DNA from: Collybiopsis luxurians FD-317 M1
Lineage: Eukaryota > Basidiomycota > Agaricomycetes > Agaricales > Omphalotaceae
Length of the DNA stretch: 64,000 nt
NCBI GenBank assembly: GCA_000827265.1
Contig: KN834760.1
Coordinates: 28,626 to 92,625 of the forward strand
Reading direction: 5' to 3'
The notes under the pieces were generated by a model. That model was not told the DNA's origin. It saw only the letters and a program-made list of their open reading frames with translations, and searched no databases. Shown piece after piece: positions 25,521 through 37,500 of the stretch (positions are counted from its first letter, which is position 1; the number at the start of each line of letters is the position of its first letter). The position numbers and the translations under genes are program-made.

Positions 25521-27303
25521 TGAGGGTTGACCAAACACTGTCAGGGAAAAGACTTATAAGTGAAGCATGCAAACCTAGCCACCTGAGGGCACGTATATTT
25601 TTGCGTTTCACTGGTGCCATGTGATTTATTTTAAAAATCAAAAGAGGCAAATATCTGCAACTAAATAAATGTTCCCATTGTGTATTTACGCTAGGTTAAT
25701 ATATAGCTATGTATTTGCAATGGAATTTTGTACTATTTGTATTATTTAAAACATTTCTGGTCTAGAGATCTCCACGGATCCTCAGGGAGCCCTCAGTAGT
25801 GCGCCCAAGGCTCGGCTTCAAATGGTGGCGCGCCGCTCATAAGTCGGATCTAGGGCCGAGCTGAGCTGCTCGGCTCTGCTTGAAGCGACTAAGTGAGTGG
25901 CTCAATACCCTTATTAGCATGATGCATAATGTTCAAATCAGCATGTCCTGGACTCTTATTCCAACGACTTGGAATATATTTACATGTTTTATAGTATGAA
26001 TTGAATCAGGATAGGCTCCAAAATATAATCCTGACTTGCCAAACTTACTCCAGGTCAAGTTCACAGGCTGTGGCTGTGCCAAATAAACAATCTTCTATGC
26101 TCATAAACCTGCCGCAAACTGATGTACTAATAGCATTGCTAAGGATTGAATTTGTGACATTCAGATATGATCTATACTTTGAGAACACTCAGAAAACTGC
26201 TTGCTTCAGCAATATTGCCGAATTCAGATTCTTGAATGGCTCTAACGACGGCGCGCCAAGCCGGTTTCTATTTTTAGCTTAGCCGAGCGGAACCAAAGCT
26301 CAAGCATGCACATGTGTTATACATCTACATAGACGCTTGGCAAAAGACAATTTGATCACAGCCATCATTCGAGGGTACTTGTTACCATCTGTTGATCTGT
26401 CTATCACCATTATTTTGATCCATGGTCTCAAACACTCCGAGGACAATATCCTGTCAAGTAGAAATACTGCCTGAATGGTTAAAGAAATTTATCACTGCGG
26501 AATCCAAAAGAATGAAATTCTAGAAATGCATCCTAGATTCATAACCAGGTTAGCCCAGGTGTCAGCTGATAAGTATTTGAAATAAAAGGGCTGATTTCAG
26601 ATTGAAATTTTGTAAAGTAGACATGAGATTGTTTCGGAACACACACTTGGGGGTGGAATTTGCAGGTTTTATAAGCAATAGGCTGCAGGCAATCACTGTC
26701 AGTCAGTTTCTCTATTCCTAGGTATCGATGCCGTATATATACGATAGATAGGTCAGAAATAGCAGGAAGAAAATTACAGCTCATAAGTCAGAGCAATGTT
26801 GGCCATCGGGAGCTGTAGGAGTCAGATCACCTCATTTGTCCTGTCATGGGCCACAGGTTACCTCAGCAACAGAGATGTCGTATTTTATCCGCCACTTGCG
26901 CCGCTGAATATAAAGATTTGACATCTTTTGGAAGTCTCACGCAGGCGCTTAACAATTTTATGACTCAGATCCTGTCAAAGTGCCCCCAGAAAATAAACTT
27001 GGAAGGATCACTACGGTATCACCCGAAGTTTAGGAGTATGAACATAGTCACCTGATATTGCATTAGTGCCATATAAAGAACAATTGGGACAGCTCTTTAC
27101 CCTCTCTCGCTCCCTCCCATCGTCATGAGCGACGGCACCATTACGCCGGTCAGTTATAACAGGTGAGATTACTAAGTTAAATTGTGAGAACTTGATGATT
27201 AGATTTTTGTCAAACCGATACCACCCTTGAACGGCCATTTAGCATCAACTCCCAGAAGTGAGTCCCGCTTTGGAGCATCGGCTGATAAAAAAACTAACAC
27301 AGG
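25521..27303. other. Intergenic stretch upstream of the NLR-like gene
   Basis: No convincing gene. From about 25640 the base composition turns visibly AT-rich. Two GC-rich patches, each holding GGCGCGCC (about 25828 and 26250), are flanked by CTCGGCTT/AAGCCG-like words in opposite orientation, which might be the eroded ends of an inserted element, but terminal repeats and a target duplication are not clear. An ATG at 27126 followed by a GT donor at about 27161 could be an upstream exon of the NLR; I prefer the ATG at 27304. Confidence 0.35.
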
Positions 27304-30300
27304 ATGTCCACCAGCTCATTCTATCAAGCTCATGATTTTGTACTCAACAGTCCAGAGTTTCATTACCATGAGAACTCTACAATAAACATTCAAAAACAGG
27401 GCTGGAGTAAGAGGTCCCGAATGATGGAAAATCTCATTCTGAGGCGGTTGATCTGTAGAGACCAGAGATTTGGATGCCATCAGAAAGTGGCTCAATGCTC
27501 CAGACACTTCCACTAACTTCAATCATGCATTTGATAAAAAGACCTTAGGCACAGGAAAATGGATTCTGCAGCATCAAACATATCTGAATTGGAAAAGGGA
27601 TGGTCAGAGACTTTGGGTACAGGGGAAAGGTATGTATTCTTACTTCTGGAATGAAGGCTATATATTTTGCTTATAAATAATTATTAGTTGGGTCTGGTAA
27701 AACTGTTTTGTCGTGAGTGAATCATGAGGGCCAGAGTAGCCAACGAAACTTAATTTGACTCCAGAGCTACTATTGTCAAAGATCTGCAGCCCGCAGTTTG
27801 CTACTTTTATTTTGATCGGCGAGATAACACAAAAATGAAGTCCACATATCGCGGACTTCTGCTCTCTCTGTTGGTGCAAGTGGCATCTAATCATAATGGC
27901 GTTCATCCTTTGTTACGAAACTTATACAAGAAGTGCAAAATGGGACTTAACCAACCTGAAACAGAGGATTTGAAACAGACCTTGATTTCTGTTATGCAAA
28001 GACCAGGTACCACTATAACTTTCATCCTAGTTGATGCTATGGAGGAGTGCAATGAGCCGCACCTTGTTACAGAATTACTTGTGACCCTGCCAAAAGCTTG
28101 TTATATTCTGGTGACAAGTCGCATTAATCCGCAGGCACCTACTGCATGGCTCAGCATAAAGCTAGACATTGAATCCGTTTGCTCCGATATTGAACTTTTT
28201 ATTCAAGACAAATTGACAAGATGGAACTTGAGCCAAAAGCTTCATGAAGAAGTATTCAGTGGCTTGGCTAATGGTGCGCAAGGACAGTGAGTATAAAGCA
28301 TAAACTTAGACATTTCTGCGGTTAATCATGAAATAGATTTCGCTGGGTTGATTGTCAACTTCAAGCTCTTCAGGCCTTAAAAATTCCAAAAGCAATTAGG
28401 AAGGCACTCACAAAGTTGCCAAAGGATCTGGATGCAATATATTTAGAAGCGTTGCCAAAACTTGATGACCCAAACTATGAAAGTGTGCATCACATCTTTA
28501 TGTGGCTTCTTTATGCCTATGAGCCATTAAGGCTAGGCCAACTGGCAGAGATTCTGGCCATAGATCTAAAGACTGAAAAGTTTGAGCTGGACCATAGGCC
28601 ATTGAAACTACAAGATGAACTTCACAGCATAGTTGATTCCACTCTGGTAATTATCGACTCAACAAAGACAGATTATGTCGTTCAATTTGCACATATATCT
28701 GTGCAAGAGTTTGTACTTTCTGTGCACAGAATAGCTGAAGCAAAGAATCTTTTTGAGATCAACAAGGATTTGGGGCATGCAATTATTGCTCAAACTTGTA
28801 TTATTTATTTACTTCATTTTGACAGTCAGAATGAAGTCTATAATTTTGAAACTTTTCCATTATCTTGGTATGCAGCAATGTATTGGACAATGCATTGTAA
28901 TGAGCTTCAATTTATAAGCCCCAAACTCCGTAAGCTGTATAAAATCCTGTTCAAGGAGAGTAGTGGTCCATATTTGAATTGGTTAAGATTGCACCAAGTA
29001 GATAGGCCTATGAAAAAGTCTTCAGCATTTGATATTCAATTAGAGCAAATCCCAAAGCCATTATATTATGTGGCATATCTTGGCTGGGTTAATTTAGCTC
29101 AGGAATTAATACAGGAGACAAGGAACAGGCAAGCCAAAAGTACACAAGATTTATCTATTGAGTCCACTCTTGACCAGATTCAACAACTAAATGCCCAAGG
29201 TGGTGTATATGGAACTGCTCTACAGGCTGCAGCTTACAGGGGTCATAAATTGATGGTTAAATTTTTGTTGAAAGCAGGAGCTGATGTCAATGCAATAGGA
29301 GGGGAGTTTGGTACTGCACTTCAGGCTGCAGTATATTGGAACCATAAGAAAGTAGTGAAATACTTGATAGAGGCAGGAGCTAATGTCAATTGTCAGGTAG
29401 GGAAATATGAAAATGCTCTGCAAGTTGCAGTCTCCCAAGGTTATAGGAGGATGGTCAAATGCCTGCTCCAGGCTGGGGCCAATGTTAATGCCCAAGGAGA
29501 CACATATGGAAACATTCTTCAAGTTGCAGCTTACTGGGGCAGGAGTAAAGTAGTTCAAGACTTAATACAAGCAGGTGCTGATGTTAATGCACAAGGAGGA
29601 GAATACGGAACTGCTCTTGTGGCAGCCACTATGAAATGCCATAATAAAGTAATGAAATACTTACTGCGAGCAGGTGCTAATGTTGTTTCAGAAGAATGGC
29701 ATTATGGAACTGCTCTGCATGCTGCCGCATATTCAGGTTATAAGCAGGGAGTGAAAATGTTGCTAGAGGCAGGTGCCGATATTAATGTTCAAGGAGGTGA
29801 ATATGGAACTGCACTTCAGGCAGCAGCTCTTCAAGGCCATAGGAAGATAGTGAAGTATTTGTTACAAGCAGGAGCAAATGTTAATTCCCAAGGAGGGAGA
29901 TATGGAAATGTCCTTCAGGCTGCAGCTGCTTGGGGTCAAAAACAAATAGTCAAATATTTAGTTCAAGCAGGTGCTGATATTAATGCCAGAGGGGGGGAAT
30001 ATGAAACTGCTCTTTTGGCTGCAGCATCTGGAGGACATAATCATGTATTCAAATGCTTGCTGCAGGCTGGTGCTGATATTAGCACTGCTCTCCAAATTTC
30101 TGCCACTAAAGGCCAAACCAAGGTAATGGAATATATATTGCAAGCAGGTGCTCATGTTGACACATATGGAAGACCATATGGAACTGCGCTTCAAGCTGCA
30201 ACTTACTCAGGTCATAAAGAGACAGTGGAATTTTTATTGCAGGCAGGTGCTGATGTTAATGCCCAAGGGGGAGAGTACGGAACTGCTCTCTTGGCTGCAG

Positions 30301-31577
30301 CTTTTGTAGGACAGAAACATATCTTAGAGTGTTTGATAGGTGCTGGAGCTGTTGTGAATGTATCCTGGGGAGGATATGGAACAGCCTTGCATGCTGCAGC
30401 CACCAAAGGTCACAATGAGATTGTGGAATGCTTACTGAAAGCGGGTGCTGATGTAAATGCCCAAGGGGGACCCTATGGAGGTGCTCTTCAAGCTGCAGCA
30501 TATCTGGGCAGCAAAGAAGTAGTGGAGTCATTACTGCAAGCTGGTGCTGATATCATTGGGCAGGAATGGCAATATGGAAGTACACTTCTAGCAGTAGTTT
30601 GTCTAGGCAAAAGGGATATAGTGATTAGCTTGCTCAATGCAGGAGCTAATGTGAATGCCCAAGAGGGAGAATATGGGACTGCACTCCAAGCTGCAGTATA
30701 CTGGAACCATGCAGAAGTAGTAGAATGCTTGCTGCAAGCAGGTGCTAATGTTGATTCTCTAGGAGGAAAATATGGAACAGCTCTTCAAATAGCAGTTTTC
30801 CAGGGCAATAGCAGCATAGTACAATGTTTGCTGCAGGCAGGAGCAAATGTTAATGCCCAAGGCGGGAGATATGGAAATGTTCTTCAGGCTGCAGCTTATT
30901 GGGGTCGGAATGAGGTAGTTAAATATTTGGTTGAAGCAGGTGCTGATGTCAATGCCCAAGGTGGAGAATATGGAACTGCTCTTTTGGCTGCTGCTTTCAA
31001 AGGACATAAAAACATAGTGACACACTTGCTACAGTCTGGTGCTAGTGTCAATGCTAAACCTGAAGAAAACAGATATGGAACTGCCCTTCAAGCTGCAGCT
31101 ACCAAAGGCCACTATGAAGTAGTGGAATGTTTGCTTCAGGCAGGTGCTGATGTCAGTACTCAAGGTGGAAACCATGGAACTGCTCTTCTAGCAGCAGCTC
31201 ATTGGGGCTACAAAAAAATAGTAGAATGTTTGGTGCAGGCAGGTGCTGATATCAACACACAGGGAGGGAAATATGGAAGTGCTATTCAGGCTGCAGCTTA
31301 TTTAGGTCATAAACAAGTGGTTGAATTCTTAGTTCAAGCAGGTGCTAATGTCAATGCACAAGGAGGAGAGTTTGGGACCGCTCTTCAGGCAGCCATTCGC
31401 TATGGTGATCAAGCATTAGTAGCATGCCTCCTACATGCAGGAGCCGATGTTCATGCCCCCGGAGGGATATATGGAACTGCCCTTTGGGCTGCAGTTCATT
31501 GGGACCATAAAGAAATTGCCAAATTATTACTTGAGGCAGGAGCTACAGAGGGAGCAGACTTTGGGCATTCAGTATAA
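27304..31577 (+). CDS. NACHT-ankyrin STAND protein (fungal NLR-like)
   Basis: Likely intracellular signal-transducing NTPase of the STAND class, the fungal counterpart of NLR receptors used in non-self recognition. Exons: 27304-27406, 27459-27629, 27688-27712, 27765-28286, 28337-31577; 1,353 residues in one frame. Residues 1-35 hold an N-terminal motif (AHDFVLNSPEFHYHENST) like those before many basidiomycete NACHT proteins. Then comes LDAIRKWLNAPDTSTN, the Walker A loop GKVGSGKT (90-97), TFILVDAMEEC (Walker B, 186-195), LVTSRINPQ, and a winged-helix region to about residue 480. From residue 560 to the end come 24 ankyrin repeats of 33 residues with consensus AQGGEYGTALQAAA..GH..VV..LLQAGADVN. 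Repeat 10 is shortened. A 25-nt exon carries the P-loop. The surroundings are AT-rich and gene-poor. The exact start is uncertain. Confidence 0.88.
29193..31560 (+). repeat. Coding array of 24 ankyrin repeats (99-bp unit)
   Basis: DNA-level tandem array within the last exon of the NLR-like gene. Units of about 99 bp share the words GGAGAATATGGAACTGCTCT, CAGGCTGCAGCT and TTGCTGCAGGCAGGTGCTGA with small changes. Some blocks are more alike than neighbours: repeats 2-5 resemble 16-19 in order, and 8-9 resemble 18-19, pointing to block duplication or unequal exchange. Repeat 10 lacks the first third of the unit. Confidence 0.93.
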
Positions 31578-34500
31578 GGCTAGTCTCTTGGTTGGATCTT
31601 GAAGGTAAAATCTAAGAGTTTGAAACCTGAAGAAGACTCAGTCTTGAAGGCTGTAAGAGTAGTAATCTTTGCTGTGTTTGGCCTTAGTACTTCCTAAAAG
31701 ATTTTGGCATAATATAAAGTTACATTAAGCAGATAAGATTGGAGATGGAATAGCCTTTTCAATCTGACACTGAAAGGCCCAATTGGCAAATAGAAACTTG
31801 TGGGAAGCTAAATTACAAATGATTATAACTTTTTTTGTGTTCCCATTTTGCTTATTTCATTTTCAATTTTGTGTCTACCTCAAATTTCATAAGTATTACC
31901 TTCTCCATGTACTTATATATATGTATAGACTAGAAAAACATTGACAGTTTAACATGGGATACTTTTCCACCTCAGGTCAGGTAATCATAAGAAACTTTCC
32001 AATCTTGAATCTGCAAAGTAGAACTTGAAGCCTTTCATGTAAATTAGACAAGAAGTAGAGACTGCCTTTGAAGTTGTCAAGGCTTTGAAATGAGCAAGGT
32101 GCCAACCAACAGAGTATGTCTTTTTCCAATCTCATGTGATGCTACCCGTGCTTGCTCTCCCATGGCACTTCTTATTACTATCCCAGCCCAGATTGGTGAT
32201 GCTTGTCCAGAATTACACTTTCTTGTCCTTAATGTTGATTACCTTTGTCCCACACTGTTCACACTCTTTTGTTGTAACCCCTGGTTGCCAGCTTGGCTTG
32301 CCTGGCTCAATGACTCTGAGCCTAGACCAAAGACATGTGAAAGACATTGTTTGATGTCACCTGAGGGGTTAAATAGAGCAACATCAGTGATTCAGGATGT
32401 GCCGCACAGCTACTCCAAACTTCCTTATCATCACCAGATTACCTGTGGAACTGGGAGAGATGGAGAATGAGGAGCTAAAGATGCACAACAACAACATGAA
32501 GGGCTGACTGCATCCATCTCCAATAAAGAGAGTATGCATCAATTGGACAGGAAGGCTAATGTCTAAATATTCAAGTCCAGTGTGACAGCAAGTCCCATCA
32601 AAAAGTCCATCTCGCTTGCCAAACTTCTTTGCCCATATATTCCACTGTAAGAAAGCTTCATTTGAATTTGACAGAACTTGTTCTGACTGACTGAACAAAC
32701 AACCTGGATTTACATATTGTACAGAAAAACCAGTGCATCAATGTGGTTTGAGTTTATGGTTGCTGATCGAAGAGCAGCACATGGACAACTTGTTCCTAAC
32801 TCAGATGTTTACACTCAAAAGGAGGATGTTATTCTACTGCTACATAAAAAAGTAATACTTGCTGCAATTGAAGAGCATCCTGAAGTCTTTTCTTTAGAAA
32901 ATTTATGATAAATTTGACTCTTTTTACACTAGAAAATTGTATTTAAAAAAAATTAAATATTCAAACAAAAGTTGTGGTAAATTTTACCAGTAAAAACTAC
33001 CAAAATAATTTTCACAAAATGATCCAAATTTCACTGGGAATATCTTATCAATCCCCCCTATTATCTCTATTTGATTTTGCTCATGATTCAAAAAAGATTA
33101 CACAACCCTAAAGTATGCCATATTTAGAAGTGACTGAACTGAGATTGTACATCATTAGGGTTGCAAATTTTTTTTTGAATCACAAGTGAAATCAAATAAA
33201 GATAACAGGGGGGATTGAGATATCCCCAGTGAAATTTGGATCATTCTGCAAAAGTAATTTCGGCAGGTTTTTACTGGTGAAATTTATCACAATTGTCTGG
33301 CATAAAAGGAATTGTATTCTTAATAAAATTTTGAAAGAAAAAAACTTCTACTTTCAACATAAAATTTTGGTAATAATTTCGGATGCACAATTTTGAATCC
33401 GCCACACTGACTGGAGGCTTTTAACAATGTGACCAGTAATTCTCAACCAAGAAAATGCAGAGGAAAATATTAAGGAATTCTGAAAGTCTGGAAAATGGTA
33501 AGGAGAGTGACATTCCAGGTGTGAAAACCCTTCCTTGATCCTTTGAGCAACAATGACTGTACTTCTGGTCATAAAATTAGATATTGAGCCAGGGTCACCT
33601 TCTGCCTGATCCTGAATATTTTTATTTTGCCTCAGACTATCCAGATACCAACAATTTAACAATAACAGTCATTAAACTCCCAATTGATCATTGTATTCAC
33701 CTGATTTCAAAGGTTCTCATTAAAACCTTTCACAATCACTTTCACTGACCTTAACAAATCTTTAGAGTTGATAAAATTGATTTTCAGGATACTGAAAGCA
33801 CCTGTACAAAATTTGAGGCTCAAACAACAGGAATTGAAAAAGTTTTTCCATACTGGCATTCTTGATTGCAATACTGGTGATGGTATATGTATGAAAATGC
33901 ATGAAAGCTGGATCGCTAATGAATTGGTGTGAGCATCTGGTGCCCACCCACTAATGGAAAATTTTCCAAGGGGTCTTCAGGGAGGGGGTGTTCCTTTGAG
34001 TTGGCTTGAATATCAAGCAACATTGGTTTGAGAGTTGTGAGGAAGAGTATTGACTTTTTGCTCATGCTGTTACAAATCTGAAATGAAATGAAGGATTCAT
34101 CCTTGTTGGGATGTTTGGTGTCATGCACTGACAAAATGCTTATGTTTTTCTCTGTATATAGTCCATGTGAATGTGACTGCCTTGTGACCTTATGGCAATC
34201 AATTTTTTTTGACAAGTGATTGTGCTTCTGAGTCTTCCAATGGCAAATGCATAGGGAAATCAGCAGTGGGGCTGTGTATATATTATTATTATTATTGTTA
34301 CTGGTTTCCTCAAGCTTTGTTTGTTGCCACCCTCATACAAGCTGGAGTTCATTCTGGCAATGTCACAAAAGCTCTTTACTCTGATCTAGAGCTGAAAGAG
34401 CAATGAGGGTGCTGTAGAGGAATACATTGCCTTCACCAGCTCTATGGGAAGTGTAACTGGAAGAAAGGTGGAGGAGGCTGTGGTTAGGGTAGCTGGTATC

Positions 34501-37500
34501 AAGGGTGTTGTATTCCAGGTTTGGCCATGCCAACTGACCCACTCAACACCCACAACATGGCATGGATCTAGTCACCAGCTTCTCTCAAGATTTTTGATGT
34601 GCTTCTTCAATTGATCTGCAGCATATTCAGATCCCAAGTGCAGAGCATTTTTCTGGCACAATTTCATGTTCTGTATCTCAAGTTTATTACATAAAATCAT
34701 TTTACTTGAGACATGGTGATCTATATACATTGGGGCCAGCAAGTATAGGATGGTAAGAGGGACAGGATTGGAAATCAGGATTGAAGGAGGGAGATACAAG
34801 GGAGATAAGGGGGAAGTTGGAGCAGTGATGTCTTCTCAATGTTTGCTCTCCATTCTCTCCAAGTCCATGTGATTACTTGAGCTTTGCATTTAGCTGTTCC
34901 TTTTTCCCAAATGGATTTATCAGGCTGAACTGTGTACACTGTGAATTACAAGTGATAGTTGCTTCAACCTAAGTTTTTTTTCTTTTATGAGTAAATCACT
35001 CAGCAACTAAGACAGTACTAAAGTTTCTACATCCAAGGTCCATCAGCGACAGTCTTCTGAGAGCCATGGCCTCTAATTCAGACATAGAGAAGCATATGCC
35101 TCGGTGTCATAAACATGCCAAAAAATCAGATTCGTGACTGCCACACAATCCATCGCAGTGGCCCTCTCTCATGAGTCATGCTATCTGACTACTTAAGTTG
35201 GTTTACACACTTTTTGATGATTCTGCCATTCTATTTGTTTGTGCATGGGATGCTGAGGTAAGATGGAATGTAAGTAGTGCAGTATTTACAGCATTATGGC
35301 TATTTAATTTCTCAGTGTGGAGTTAGTAGAGGGAAGGTTTCCTCCTCCAGTAGTGGCAAGGAGGGCTGGTGCAGACTGGGGTGCACTTGATGGTGGTGGT
35401 ACCAGATCAGGTTGCCCCTGATGTCTACTGTTCTTCTATTTATTGGATTAGTTAATATTAAGTATTCTAGTGATGAAATGAAGCACACCTGAGTCCTGAC
35501 TAGATTCAATGTCTGAATTGAAACCTCTTTCTAGATCTCCCTTTGAATTAACATATCTGGCCAAATTTGTATGAGTGGTGTTCTCCACAAAAATTCTTTG
35601 TGTCGTCTATTAAAAATTTTGTCATCATCCTCCTTTTGTCAAAGTTTTGTTGTAAGTAGCATACCCCTTCTGCACTCCTCTAATATGGATAGAGCTTAGT
35701 GGGATGGAGATAACATTTTATTTTTCTCAAATCGTATCCCTGGCATTGAGCCTAATGAAGGATTTGGGAAATCACAGTCACCCAAAGGTGTCAGTCAATG
35801 TGAAAATTTTCATGCACATAGCAAGGAGCATGTTGATGTATACTGCAGAATCAAAAGGCTAAGTTAGCTGAACACTGATATCTGATTATTCCACACACAT
35901 TTGCTTAGTGGGAAATAGACTTTGGTAAATTAAGCCTTGGCAAATCAAATGACAAAATCACATAACCTCAACTTACAGGTCAGAAAAATATAGTTCTAAG
36001 GCATAGCTACATACTTCATGTTTGGTTAGTATAAAGCTGAGGAGTGAGCATTTTGACAGCTCACAGTGATAAAACAAGCAAGGGAAGCAACACTGCCCAA
36101 TATAAGAGAACAATAGTAATTCTAGTTGAAAACTATGATACCTAGTTATCATTCTGCAATAATGTTCAGTAGCCTTCTAATCCATATGCAATTTGTTACC
36201 CACCCTGTTTGTACTGTATAGAGGATCAGCACATTGATCATTGAGTCAGTACTGATAAGATGAATGACATTAGGGAAACACAGATGCAAAGCAACAAAAT
36301 ACTGTTTGACTCCACCTCTGATTTTATGGAGAAAAAAGCACAAAGATACAGCAATGTAGAGGTCTCCCACAACTAACATGCCCAGCCCAAGATACAGCAG
36401 CCACTAACATTCAGATTAGTGCAGCTCAGGAAAGGTTGAGTTTCCATACTGCAAGTTCAGCAAACTTCTCAACGGTATTCAAGGCAAACCTATCATCATA
36501 CAATGATCAATGAAATTGACCAAAAAAAAAAAAAAAAAATTGCTGTATGAACTGACAAGTGAATGCCAAATGCTGCAACATAAGCATAAGCATTATTAAT
36601 GATTTCTAGCTCTGAGTATGGTAGCTTGACAAACTGAGACCAATAACTTTTTCAACTTGGTGAATCCACAATTCCAGCAGAATACAAGTTGCTTGAATTC
36701 AGTTACACTTACCAAATATTACAAATATCCAACCAATCTGTGTTCTGCAGTAAGCTATGATTGAATATGTTGAAATTATATGATACCCTCACCAGTGAAT
36801 ATACTAGTAAATGCTTTTTAGTGCTCACTATGGAAATCTCAGTTTTCCAGACTTTTTCCAACCAAAATTCAGTCCTACAGATCCACAAACACCAGGTAAA
36901 AAAACTAAAACATCTTTAGCTAACATTTCCAAATTTCAAATAGAACTTACATTTGAACTATGGTGTCGCTTGTTGGCTGCCAGATCAAATTAAATGAAAT
37001 AACTCAAATGATAGATATATGTAGGAGCTTACCATCACAAGTATTCCTGCCTTGAAAAAACTTCATTGGTACAGGATATGTGAACTGCAATATCTACTCA
37101 CATCAATACTCCTGAACTTGCACATTAATATTATTTTTCTGCTCCATTGATCAAACTCACCAAGCTATCTGGTTCAAAACCTGAACATTACTGAAGTTTG
37201 TGACCATATACCTGGTGGCCTTTCAGTAATGGAGGCTACATGTAAGAAGCCTAATTATACCAGTATACTGCATGAGCTACAAAGACGACATGAAGAGTAT
37301 CAATGCTCCTTAGGAAGAATTGAAAACCATTTAACACCAAGAAACATTAGCCATACCAAAGTAATATCACCTGCAAATGAACTTCTTCAGCTTTTACAAT
37401 TAATACGACACATGCAACTTGCCATTTATTTTAAGACAGCCTTGTCCTTGCTAGATTTCTGGAGAAATATGAAAGATTGCAAACATGTTATGCCATATAA

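Noticed and set aside
25800..26300. Possible inserted element with GGCGCGCC near both ends
   Set aside because: The inverted similarity is short and no target duplication or consistent terminal repeat could be found.
29220..31025. Several minus-strand ORFs opposite the ankyrin array
   Set aside because: They are periodic shadows of the repeat codons on the plus strand.
29193..31560. Regularly spaced repeats resembling a CRISPR-like array
   Set aside because: The 99-bp period is coding and encodes ankyrin repeats without unique spacers.
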